Origin: Theodoxus fluviatilis
Taxonomy: Eukaryota; Mollusca; Gastropoda; Cycloneritida; Neritidae
Reading direction: 5' to 3'
Length of the DNA stretch: 15,326 bases
NCBI GenBank assembly: GCA_034096865.1
Contig: JAWQFJ010005664.1
Coordinates: forward strand, 1-15,326
Shown here: positions 1 to 9,675 of the stretch, piece by piece
How positions within the stretch are numbered: the stretch's first letter is position 1
Layout of the letters: each line of letters begins with the position of its first letter
The notes under the pieces: generated by a model
Seen by the model: only the letters and a program-made list of their open reading frames with translations
What the model was told of the DNA's origin: nothing
The model's database searches: none
Program-made: the position numbers and the translations under genes

Positions 1-178
1 CCAGTGCCACATACTTTACACTTTACCCACTGCCACAGGCACGTTGGTGTAAGTAATACACCCCTGTACTGTTGTGTCCGCTTTAGAATTCTCGTCATCG
101 TCATCGTCGTCGTTGAGTTGAGTTTCATACTCAGAAGGTCGTTGGACATATTTACTTATAAAATATGATGGATGTTTG

Positions 179-184
<6 letters not shown>
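1..184. other. Unique left flank, no gene recognised
   Basis: No gene-like structure is visible. A short run of GTC/ATC-type triplets lies near 92-114 (imperfect trinucleotide repeat). The sequence is A/T rich just before the TG tract. Nothing supports an exon or RNA gene. Confidence 0.6.

Positions 185-259
<75 letters not shown>
185..259. repeat. (TG)n microsatellite, about 37 repeats
   Basis: An uninterrupted TG dinucleotide run of about 75 nt is followed at once by CGCGCGCATGTG, which continues the alternating purine-pyrimidine pattern. Such tracts are known to adopt Z-DNA under supercoiling and to vary in length. The short frame that reads Cys-Val repeats through it is a by-product of the repeat, not a protein. 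Confidence 0.97.
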
Positions 260-260
<1 letters not shown>

Positions 261-690
261 CGCGCGCATGTGTTTTGAATACTATTCAAAAGCCTTTCTC
301 AATCTGTACTTCTCTGTATATTTGCCATGCAAGGGTTAAAGGGCACGGAATTCCGAATGTCAAGGGTCAAAGACAGTGGTAATAGAACGAAGCTGGCATC
401 ACGTGATCGTGATAGTCAGCCGTCCCGGTACTTAACGAAAGTGACGACATCTATTTTTGGACCAGCGCAGAGCGTGATCTGCATGTGGGAGCGTGACAAA
501 AGTTGAGGAGCGTGACAGTTGTAATCAGCACCAGAGACGTGACGGCTGTGTGACTCGTGCCCAGGTCGTCTTCACGATGTCAATCTGATTCGGTTTTTGC
601 AGATCTACATTCTTCCAGGTGGTTGTGAAATGTGGGATTGTTTACGGTTTTTAACGTAGAAATCGCAAGAAGGCATATATTGCATCATCT
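260..690. other. Unique spacer between TG tract and 31-bp array
   Basis: No open frame of note. The motif GCGTGA(C/T) or a close relative recurs loosely around 470-545 (GAGCGTGAC at about 489 and 508, AGACGTGAC at about 534). These are scattered and irregular, so I do not call a tandem array. One CACGTGAT motif lies near 401. No promoter or RNA gene can be supported. Confidence 0.5.
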
Positions 691-3600
691 TCTGCAAGTT
701 ACAGTACACGCTATTGCAAGTTTTGCCAGTTAGAAGACACGCTATGTCAAGTTTTGCCAGTTACAGTACACGCTATTGCAAGTTTTGCCAGTTAGAGGAC
801 ACGCTATGTCAAGTTTTGCCAGTTAGAAGACACGCTATGTCAAGTTTTCCCAGTTACAGGAGACGCTATGTCAAGTTTTGCCAGTTAGAGGACACGCTAT
901 GTCAAGTTTTGCCAGTTAGAGGACACGCTATGTCAAGTTTTGCCAGTTACAGTACACGCTATTGCAAGTTTTGCCAGTTACAGTACACGCTATTGCAAGT
1001 TTTGCCAGTTAGAGGACACGCTATGTCAAGTTTTGCCAGATAGAGGACACGCTATGTCAAGTTTTGCCAGTTACAGTACACGCTATTGCAAGTTTTGCCA
1101 GTTAGAGGACACGCTATGTCAAGTTTTGCCAGTTAGAGGACACGCTATTGCAAGTTTTGCCAGTTAGAGGACACGCTATGTCAAGTTTTGCCAGTTAGAG
1201 GACACGCTATTGCAAGTTTTGCCAGTTAGAGGACACGCTATGTCAAGTTTTGCCAGTTAGAGGACACGCTATTGCAAGTTTTGCCAGTTAGAAGACACGC
1301 TATGTCAAGTGTTGCCAGTTACAGGACACGCTATTGCAAGTTTTGCCAGTTAGAGGACACGCTATGTCAAGTTTTGCCAGTTAGAGGACACGCTATGTCA
1401 AGTTTTGCCAGTTACAGTAAACGCTATTGCAAGTTTTGCCAGTTACAGGAGACGCTATGTCAAGTTTTGCCAGTTAGATGACACGCTATATTAAGTTTTG
1501 CCATTTACAGGACACGCTATGTCAAGTTTTGCAGTTACAGGACACGCTATTGCAAGTTTTGCCAGTTAGAGTGTACGCTATGTCAAGTTTTGCCAGTTAC
1601 AGGACACGCTATTGCAAGTTTTGCCAGTTAGAGGACACGCTATATCAAGTTTTGCCAGTTAGAAGACACGCTATATCAAGTTTTGCCAGTTAGAAGACAC
1701 GCTATATCACGTTTTGCCAGTTACAGTACACGCTATTGCAAGTTTTGCCAGTTAGAGGACACGCTATGTCAAGTTTTGCCAGTTACAGTACACGCTATTG
1801 CAAGTTTTGCCAGTTAGAGGACACGCTATATCAAGTTTTGCCAGTTAGAAGACACGCTATATCAAGTTTTGCCAGTTACAGTACACGCTATATCAAGTTT
1901 TGCCAGTTAGAAGACACGCTATATCAAGTTTTGCCAGTTACAGTACACGCTATATCAAGTTTTGCCAGTTACAGTACACGCTATTGCAAGTTTTGCCAGT
2001 TAGAAGACACGCTATTGCAAGTTTTGCCAGTTACAGTACACGCTATTGCAAGTTTTGCCAGTTAGAGGACACGCTATGTCAAGTTTTGCCAGTTACAGTA
2101 CACGCTATGTCAAGTTTTGCCAGTTACATTACACGCTATTGCAAGTTTTATCCAGTTAGAAGACACGCTATTGCAAGTTTTGCCAGTTACAGTACACGCT
2201 ATTGCAAGTTTTGCCAGTTAGAGGACACGCTATGTCAAGTTTTGCCAGTTAGAGGACACGCTATGTCACGTTTTGCCAGTTACATTACACGCTATATCAA
2301 GTTTTGCCAGTTACAGGACACGCTATTGCAAGTTTTGCCAGTTACAGGACACGCTATTGCAAGTTTTGCCAGTTAGAGGACACGCTATTGCAAGTTTTGC
2401 CAGTTAGAAGACACGCTATGTCAAGTTTTGCCAGTTAGAGTACACGCTATTTCAAGTTTTGCCAGTTACAGTACACGCTATTGCAAGTTTTGCCAGTTAC
2501 AGTACACGCCATTGCAAGTTTTGCCAGTTACAGTACACGCCATTGCAAGTTTTGCCAGTTGCAGGACACGCCATTGCAAGTTTTGCCAGTTACAGTACAC
2601 GCCATTGCAAGTTTTGCCAGTTACAGTACACGCCATTGCAAGTTTTGCCAGTTACAGTACACGCTATTGCAAGTTTTGCCAGTTACAGTACACGCCATTG
2701 CAAGTTTTGCCAGTTACAGTACACGCCATTGCAAGTTTTGCCAGTTACAGTACACGCTATGTCAAGTTTTGCCAGTTAGAGGACACGCTATTGCAAGTTT
2801 TGCCAGTTAGAGGACATGCTCTGTCAAGTTTTGCCAGTTACAGTACACGCTATTGCAAGTTTTGCCAATTAGAGGACACGCTATGTCAAGTTTTGCCAGT
2901 TAGACGACACGCTATGTCAAGTTTTGCCAGTTAGAGGACACGCTATGTCAAGTTTTGCCAGTTACAGTACACGCTATGTCAAGTTTTGCCAGTTACAGAC
3001 ACGCTATTGCAAGTTTTGCCAGTTAGAAGACACGCTATTGCAAGTTTTGCCAGTTACAGTACACGCTATTGCAAGTTTTGCCAGTTACAGGACACGCTAT
3101 TGCAAGTTTTGCCAGTTACAGTACACGCTATTGCAAGTTTTGCCAGTTACAGTACACGCTATTGCAAGTTTTGCCAGTTACAGGACACGCTATTGCAAGT
3201 TTTGCCAGTTACAGTACACGCTATGTCAAGTTGTGCCAGTTACAGGACACGCTATGTCAAGTTTTGCCAGTTACATTACACGCTATTGCAAGTTTTGCCA
3301 GATAGAGGACACGCTATGTCAAGTTTTGCCAGTTACAGTACACGCTATGTCAAGTTTTGCCAGTTACAGTACACGCTATTGCAAGTTTTGCCAGTTAGAA
3401 GACACGCTATTGCAAGTTTTGCCAGTTACAGTACACGCTATTGCAAGTTTTGCCAGTTACAGGACACGCTATTGCAAGTTTTGCCAGTTACAGTACACGC
3501 TATTGCAAGTTTTGCCAGTTACAGTACACGCTATTGCAAGTTTTGCCAGTTACAGGACACGCTATTGCAAGTTTTGCCAGTTACAGTACACGCTATGTCA

Positions 3601-6600
3601 AGTTTTGCCAGTCACAGTACACGCTATTGCAAGTTTTGCCAGTTACAGGACACGCTATTGCAAGTTTTGCCAGTTAGAGGACACGCTATGTCAAGTTTTG
3701 CCAGTTAGAGGACACGCTATGTCAAGTTTTGCCAGTTACAGTACACGCTATTGCAAGTTTTGCCAGTTAGAAGACACGCTATTGCAAGTTTTGCCAGTTA
3801 GAGGACACGCTATGTCAAGTTTTGCCAGTTACAGTACACGCTATGTCAAGTTTTGCCAGTTAGAGTACACGCTATTTCAAGTTTTGCCAGTTACAGTACA
3901 CGCTATATTAAGTTTTGCCATTTACAGTACACGCTATTGCAAGTTTTGCCAGTTAGAGTACACGCTATTGCAAGTTTTGCCAGTTACAGTACACGCTATG
4001 TCAAGTTTTGCCAGTTACAGGACACGCTATATCAAGTTTTGCCAGTTACAGTACACGCTATTGCAAGTTTTGCCAGTTAGAGTACACGCTATTGCAAGTT
4101 TTGCCAGTTAGAGTACACGCTATTGCAAGTTTTGCCAGTTACAGTACACGCTATTGCAAGTTTTGCCAGTTACAGTACACGCTATTTCAAGTTTTGCCAG
4201 TTACAGTACACGCTATTTCAAGTTTTGCCAGTTACAGTACACGCTATTGCAAGTTTTGCCAGTTACAGTACACGCCATTGCAAGTTTTGCCAGTTACAGT
4301 ACACGCCATTGCAAGTTTTGCCAGTTAGAGGACACGCTATGTCAAGTTTTGCCAGTTACAGTACACGCTATTGCAAGTTTTGCCAGTTAGAGGACACGCT
4401 ATGTCAAGTTTTGCCAGTTACAGTACACGCTATTGCAAGTTTTGCCAGTTAGAGGACATGCTCTGTCAAGTTTTGCCAGTTACAGTACACGCTATTGCAA
4501 GTTTTGCCAATTAGAGGACACGCTATGTCAAGTTTTGCCAGTTAGACGACACGCTATGTCAAGTTTTGCCAGTTAGAGGAGACGCTATGTCAAGTTTTGC
4601 CAGTTACAGTACACGCTATTGCAAGTTTTGCCAGTTAGAAGACACGCTATTGCAAGTTTTGCCAGTTACAGTACACGCTATTGCAAGTTTTGCCAGTTAC
4701 AGTACACGCTATGTCAAGTTTTGCCAGTTAGAGGACACGCTATGTCAAGTTTTGCCAGTTACAGGACACGCTATTGCAAGTTTTGCCAGTTAGAGGACAC
4801 GCTATGTCAAGTTTTGCCAGTTAGAGGACACGCTATGTCAAGTTTTGCCAGTTACAGTACACGCTATGTCAAGTTTTGCCAGTTAGAGGACACGCTATGT
4901 CAAGTTTTGCCAGTTACAGTACACGCTATGTCAAGTTTTGCCAGTTACAGTACACGCTATTGCAAGTTTTGCCAGTTAGAGGACACGCTATTGCAAGTTT
5001 TGCCAGTTAGAGGACACGCTATGTCAAGTTTTGCCAGTTACAGTACACGCTATTGCAAGTTTTGCCAGTTAGAGGACACGCTATTGCAAGTTTTGCCAGT
5101 TAGAGGACACGCTATTGCAAGTTTTGCCAGTTAGAAGACACGCTATGTCAAGTTTTGCCAGTTACATTACACGCTATTGCAAGTTTTGCCAGTTAGAGGA
5201 CACGCTATATCAAGTTTTGCCAGTTACAGTACACGCTATGTCAAGTTTTGCCAGTTACAGTACACGCTGTGTCAAGTTTTGCCAGTTATAGTACACGCTA
5301 TGTCAAGTTTTGCCAGTTAGAAGACACGCTATGTCAAGTTTTGCCAGTTACAGGACACGCTGTGTCAAGTTTTGCCAGTTAGAGTACACGCTATGTCACG
5401 TTTTGCCAGTTAGAAGACACGCTATGTCAAGTTTTGCCAGTTAGAGGACACGCTATGTCACGTTTTGCCAGTTAGAGGACACGCTATGTCAAGTTTTGCC
5501 AGTTAGAGGACACGCTATGTCACGTTTTGCCAGTTACAGTACACGCTATTGCAAGTTTTGCCAGTTAGAGGACACGCTATGTCAAGTTTTGCCAGTTAGA
5601 GGACACGCTATGTCAAGTTTTGCCAGTTACAGAACACGCTATTGCAAGTTTTGCCAGTTAGAGGACACGCTATGTCAAGTTTTGCCAGTTAGAGGACACG
5701 CTATTTCAAGTTTTGCCAGTTACAGTACACGCTATTGCAAGTTTTGCCAGTTAGAGGACACGCTATGTCAAGTTTTGCCAGTTACAGTACACGCTATGTC
5801 AAGTTTTGCCAGTTACAGTACACGCTATTGCAAGTTTTGCCAGTTAGAGGACACGCTATTGCAAGTTTTGCCAGTTAGAGGACACGCTATTGCAAGTTTT
5901 GCCAGTTAGAGGACACGCTATATCAAGTTTTGCCAGTTACAGTACACGCTATGTCAAGTTTTGCCAGTTACATTACACGCTATATCAAGTTTTGCCAGTT
6001 AGAGGACACGCTATGTCAAGTTTTGCCAGTTACAGTACACGCTGTGTCAAGTTTTGCCAGTTAGAGTACACGCTATGTCAAGTTTTGCCAGTTAGAGGAC
6101 ACGCTATGTCACGTTTTGCCAGTTAGAAGACACGCTATGTCAAGTTTTGCCAGTTAGAGGACACGCTATGTCACGTTTTGCCAGTTAGAGGACACGCTAT
6201 GTCAAGTTTTGCCAGTTAGAGGACACGCTATGTCAAGTTTTGCCAGTTAGAGGACACGCTATTGCAAGTTTTGCCAGTTACAGGACACGCTATATCAAGT
6301 TTTGCCAGTTAGAAGACACGCTATGTCAAGTTTTGCCAGTTACAGTACACGCTATTGCAAGTTTTGCCAGTTAGAAGACACGCTCTGTCAAGTTTTGCCA
6401 GTTACAGGACACGCTATATCAAGTTTTGCCAGTTAGAGGACACGCTATATCAAGTTTTGCCAGTTACAGTACACGCTATTGCAAGTTTTGCCAGTTAGAA
6501 GACACGCTCTGTCAAGTTTTGCCAGTTACAGTACACGCTATTGCAAGTTTTGCCAGTTAGAAGACACGCTCTGTCAAGTTTTGCCAGTTACAGGACACGC

Positions 6601-7660
6601 TATATCAAGTTTTGCCAGTTAGAGGACACGCTATATCAAGTTTTGCCAGTTACAGTACACGCTATTGCAAGTTTTGCCAGTTAGAGGACACGCTATGTCA
6701 AGTTTTGCCAGTTACAGTACACGCTATTGCAAGTTTTGCCAGTTAGAGGACACGCTATTGCAAGTTTTGCCAGTTAGACGACACGCTATGTCAAGTTTTG
6801 CCAGTTACAGTACACGCTATGTCAAGTTTTGCCAGTTACAGTACACGCTATGTCAAGTTTTGCCAGTTACAGTACACGCTATGTCAAGTTTTGCCAGTTA
6901 CAGTACACGCTATATCAAGTTTTGCCAGTTAGAAGACACGCTATATCAAGTTTTGCCAGTTACATTACACGCTATTGCAAGTTTTGCCAGTTAGAGGACA
7001 CGCTATGTCAAGTTTTGCCAGTTACAGTACACGCTATTGCAAGTTTTGCCAGTTAGAAGACACGCTATATCAAGTTTTGCCAGTTACAGTACACGCTATT
7101 GCAAGTTTTGCCAGTTAGAAGACACGCTATGTCAAGTTTTGCCAGTTAGAGGACACGCTATATCAAGTTTTGCCAGTTAGAAGACACGCTATATCAAGTT
7201 TTGCCAGTTACAGTACACGCTATATCAAGTTTTGCCAGTTACAGTACACGCTATTGCAAGTTTTGCCAGTTAGAAGACACGCTATTGCAAGTTTTGCCAG
7301 TTACAGAACACGCTATTGCAAGTTTTGCCAGTTAGAGGACACGCTATGTCAAGTTTTGCCAGTTACAGTACACGCTATGTCAAGTTTTGCCAGTTACATT
7401 ACACGCTATATCAAGTTTTGCCAGTTACATTACACGCTATATCAAGTTTTGCCAGTTACAGGACACGCTATTGCAAGTTTTGCCAGTTAGAGGACACGAT
7501 ATGTCAAGTTTTGCCAGTTAGAAGACACGCTATGTCAAGTTTTGCCAGTTAGAAGACACGCTATATCAAGTTTTGCCAGTTAGAGGACACGCTCTGTCAA
7601 GTTTTGCCAGTTAGAAGACACGCTATGTCAAGTTTTGCCAGTTAGAAGACACGCTATTGC
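691..7660. repeat. 31-bp minisatellite, about 225 tandem units (about 7.0 kb)
   Basis: The unit is 31 bp with a nearly invariant core GTTTTGCCAGTTA and a second constant element ACACGCTA. Between and after these lie two variable blocks. Block 1 is usually CAGTAC, GAGGAC, GAAGAC or CAGGAC, more rarely CATTAC or GAGTAC. Block 2 is usually TTGCAAG, GTCAAG or ATCAAG, more rarely TTTCAAG or GTCACG. A minor subfamily with CGCCATTGC clusters at about 2508-2735 and 4270-4310. Register is kept throughout except for three 1-nt indels, near 1531 (-1), 2150 (+1) and 2996 (-1). Because 31 is not a multiple of three, each forward frame passes through all phases over 93 bp and stays open until a TTAG-type unit lands in phase. 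This yields many overlapping forward frames of up to 395 codons (2924-4111) with a 31-residue period. I regard these as accidental. The first unit is degenerate (TCTGCAAGTTACAG at 691) and the last is cut at 7660. Confidence 0.97.
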
Positions 7661-7762
7661 CAGAAGGCCTCTGAGCCAGACCACGGGTACCAAGGCAGCC
7701 AGACCTGACTGTGTCTGTCACCTCCTGTCGTCTGCCTGGCCCGGCAGAGGATGTCGTTACCT
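7661..7762. other. Unique linker between the 31-bp and 36-bp arrays
   Basis: About 100 bp without repeats or recognisable coding content. It begins abruptly after the truncated last 31-bp unit (CAGAAGGCC). Confidence 0.5.
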
Positions 7763-8211
7763 GTGCTGGAGATGTTGCTGCAATGGCTGCCGTGTCTTGT
7801 ACTTAAGAGGTTGCTCCAATAACTGCTCTGTTCTGTGCTGGAGATGTTGCTACAATGGCTGCCGTGTCTTGTATTTAAGAGGTTGCTCCAATAACTGCTC
7901 TGTTCTGTGCTGGAGATGTTGCTGCAATGGCTGCCGTGTCTTGTACTTAAGAGGTTGCTCCAATAACTGCTCTGTTCTGTGCTGAAAAGGTTGCTGCAAT
8001 GGCTGCCGTGTCTTGTATTTAAGAGGTTGCTCCATAACTGCTCTGTTCTGTGCTGAAAAGGTTGCTGCAATGGCTGCCGTGTCTTGTACTTAAGAGGTTG
8101 CTCCAATAACTGCTCTGTTCTGTGCTGAAAAGGTTGCTGCAATGGCTGCCGTGTTCTGTGCTGAAAAGGTTGCTGCAATGGCTGCCGTGTTCTGTGCTGG
8201 AGAGGTTGCTG
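7763..8211. repeat. 36-bp minisatellite arranged as 72-bp A-B dimers, then A-type monomers
   Basis: Unit starts (GTGCTG) fall at 7763, 7835, 7907, 7979, 8050, 8122, 8158 and 8194, giving spacings of 72, 72, 72, 71, 72, 36 and 36. Each 72-bp unit is two diverged 36-mers. A begins GTGCTGGAGATG or GTGCTGAAAAGG and ends GCCGTGTCTT. B begins GTACTTAAGAGG or GTATTTAAGAGG and ends CTCTGTTCT. About five full A-B dimers are followed by a final run of A-type units. One B unit lacks one A (CCATAACT near 8031). As 36 is a multiple of three, both strands stay open (186 codons minus, 116 codons plus) with Cys- or Gln-rich repeats. No signal supports translation. Confidence 0.95.
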
Positions 8212-8286
8212 CAAACTGTCATTCAGAGAACGCCCTTGGAAATGTGCAGGGTGAAACGAGTGAGGGATGGAGGTGAGGAGAAACTA

Positions 8287-8315
8287 CTCCCTGGACGCTT
8301 GTTTGTTCCAGGGAG
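8287..8315. other. Perfect 9-bp inverted repeat (hairpin), 11-nt loop
   Basis: CTCCCTGGA at 8287-8295 is the exact reverse complement of TCCAGGGAG at 8307-8315, with an 11-nt A/T-G loop. It is not followed by a T-run, so it is not an obvious terminator. The role is unknown. Confidence 0.8.
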
Positions 8316-8363
8316 GGCGGTAGTCACCGTATCGCCCTCTGGGCAGCAGTCTACAACGCTCTT

Positions 8364-8410
8364 GAGCTGACGTTTCAAAACATCCTCTCGTGCCCTTCCT
8401 TCGTCAGTTC
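8364..8410 (-). other. Inverted repeat with hammerhead-like boxes, degenerate
   Basis: GAGCTGACG (8364-8372) pairs with CGTCAGTTC (8402-8410) with one wobble. Read on the minus strand, it shows CTGACGA (8407-8401) and GAAAC (8376-8372), which match the two conserved boxes of hammerhead ribozymes found in PLE terminal regions. However, the intervening 24 nt do not form a convincing stem II, and the first box overlaps the inverted-repeat arm. It may be a remnant of a retroelement terminus or a coincidence. Confidence 0.25.
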
Positions 8411-8427
8411 CTGATTGAATAACTGAG

Positions 8428-8615
8428 TGTTTCGTGTTCCTGCGTTTCGTGTCCCTGTGTTTCGTGTCCCTGCGTTTCGTGTCCCTGTGTTTCGTGTTCC
8501 TGCATTTCGTGTCCCTGCGTTTCGTGTCCCTGTGTTTCTGTGTCCCTGTGTTTCGTGTCCCTGTGTTTTTGTGTCCCTGTGTTTCGTGTCCTTGTGTTTC
8601 GTGTCCCTGTGTTTC
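8428..8615. repeat. 15-bp minisatellite, about 12.5 units
   Basis: Repeats of TTTCGTGTCCCTGTG with single-base variants (GTTCC for GTCCC; GCG for GTG; two 16-bp units near 8536 and 8565). All frames on both strands are largely open because 15 is a multiple of three and the unit lacks stops. The encoded pentapeptides (for example HRDTK or TQGHE on the minus strand) are typical of spurious repeat translations. Confidence 0.95.
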
Positions 8616-8764
8616 CACACTTCTCTCCTTCCATCCTTTCTAATGCTTAGTTCGCTAATTGAGATTGCAGTGAAGCCGACTTTAACAGAGTTTATGGCAA
8701 AGTCCATCAACCGGGAAACCTCATAGTGGAAGTGCATTCGACTGAAAGTTCCTTTCTGAGCAAA
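8616..8764. other. Unique spacer, no gene recognised
   Basis: About 150 bp without repeat structure. Open frames entering from the 15-bp array pass through it on both strands, but no domain or splice signal is seen. Confidence 0.5.
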
Positions 8765-9083
8765 CTTGTCGAGACACTTTCTGTCTCAAAGACTGTTGTC
8801 TTTCAAATGTCAGTGTCGATACACTTTGTCACAGATACTGCCGTCTTTCAAATTTCAGTGTTATACACTTTCTGTCACAGATACTGCCGTCTTTCAAATT
8901 TCAGTGTCGATACACTTTGTCACAGATACTGCCGTCTTTCAAATCTCAGTGTCGATAGACTTTGTCACAGATACTGTCGTCTTTCAAACTTGAGTGTTAT
9001 ACACTTTCTGTCACAAAGACTGCCGTCTTTCGAATTTCAGTATCGATACATTTTCTGCCACAAAGACGGTTGTCTTTCAAATT
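8765..9083. repeat. 45/46-bp minisatellite, 7 units
   Basis: Seven head-to-tail copies share CACTTT(CT)GTCACAGA and CCGTCTTTCAAAT. Units alternate between a form with TGTCGATACACTTTGTC and one with TGTTATACACTTTCTGTC, which differ slightly in length. The outermost copies are the most divergent (first copy GAGACACTTTCTGTCTC; last copy CATTTTCTGCCAC). This is the usual pattern of arrays homogenised from the middle. The length differences shift the frame between copies, which argues against coding. Confidence 0.93.
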
Positions 9084-9405
9084 CCAGGTTCCCTTCAGAC
9101 GGTGGATTCGCCCTTTGACCTTGCGTTTAAGACACACTTTGTCAAGAAGCGCGGAGGCGAGGTGGACAGATCCAGGTTGTTGTATCGTTGCCGTCTTCAA
9201 GTCGTCAGGCTTATGTCTCGGTATCCATGGAGACAGCGATAAACCATTGTGCGGCACCCCAAGAACATACAAATATTCAGTTTTCAAAGTGGTATACACC
9301 ACAGCTGTGATTATTTTACTCTACCAGACAGAGTATATTGACTTCAGGTGGAAAGCCAGCCATGCTGGTGAACACTGTTATTAGATCAGCATTTGGCACA
9401 GTGCT
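9084..9405. other. Unique segment, no gene recognised
   Basis: About 320 bp. Frames of 140 codons (plus, 8962-9384) and 101 codons (minus, 8997-9302) overlap here, but both enter the 45-bp array and contain no recognisable domain. I see no RNA gene or promoter. Confidence 0.5.
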
Positions 9406-9625
9406 GGATCTGCAGGCAATCGTGCCAGGCGATTAGAGGGCCTGTGTTTCTGGATCTGCAGGCAATCGTGCCAGGCGATTAGGGGGCCTGTGTTTCTGGA
9501 TCTGCAGGCAATCGTGCCAGGCGATTAGGGGGCCTGTGTTTCTGGATCTGCAGGCAATCGTGCCAGGCGATTAGGGGGCCTGTGTTTCTGGATCTGCAGG
9601 CAATCGTGCCAGGCGATTAGGGGGC
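9406..9625. repeat. 46-bp minisatellite, 4.8 nearly identical units
   Basis: Units start (GGATCTGCAGG) at 9406, 9452, 9498, 9544 and 9590, so the period is exactly 46 bp. The copies differ by essentially one base (GATTAGAGGG in the first versus GATTAGGGGG). Each unit contains a small inverted repeat, AATCG...CGATT, around TGCCAGG. Near-identity indicates recent amplification or ongoing homogenisation. The array ends in GGGGGCATGG just before the C/A-rich array. Confidence 0.96.
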
Positions 9626-9675
9626 ATGGTTCAACCCTTGCTCGGGATGACCCGACTGCTGTTTTCCATCAAACA
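9626..9675. other. Short unique junction before the C/A array
   Basis: About 50 bp of mixed sequence between the 46-bp array and the octamer array. An ATG at 9626 opens a 654-codon frame running through the C/A array. The frame owes its length to repeat composition. Confidence 0.5.

Larger units (their letters stand above)
8212..8427. other. Unique spacer with two inverted repeats
   Basis: This short non-repetitive stretch contains a perfect 9-bp inverted repeat (8287-8295 / 8307-8315) and a 9-bp arm pair (8364-8372 / 8402-8410, one G-T pair). No coding region is recognised. The minus-strand frame running through it is an extension of the neighbouring repeat frames. Confidence 0.6.

Noticed and set aside
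470..545. GCGTGAC recurrences as a tandem repeat or regulatory cluster
   Set aside because: Only a few loosely spaced, imperfect copies with irregular distances.
714..7552. Many overlapping forward open frames (68-395 codons) in the 31-bp array as possible repeat proteins
   Set aside because: All forward phases give the same 31-residue period, frames end whenever a TTAG unit lands in phase, and there is no signal peptide, domain or non-repeat coding flank.
691..7660. The 31-bp array as a CRISPR array
   Set aside because: There are no unique spacers; the units are continuous head-to-tail with only small allelic variation, and no cas-like genes are present.
7654..8214. Gln-rich 186-codon minus frame and Cys-rich plus frame in the 36-bp array
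   Set aside because: Openness on both strands follows from a unit length divisible by three without stops; a one-base deletion shifts the frame partway along.
8223..8737. HRDTK / TQGHE repeat proteins in the 15-bp array
   Set aside because: Several frames on both strands are open, as expected from a stop-free 15-mer; two 16-bp units shift the frame.
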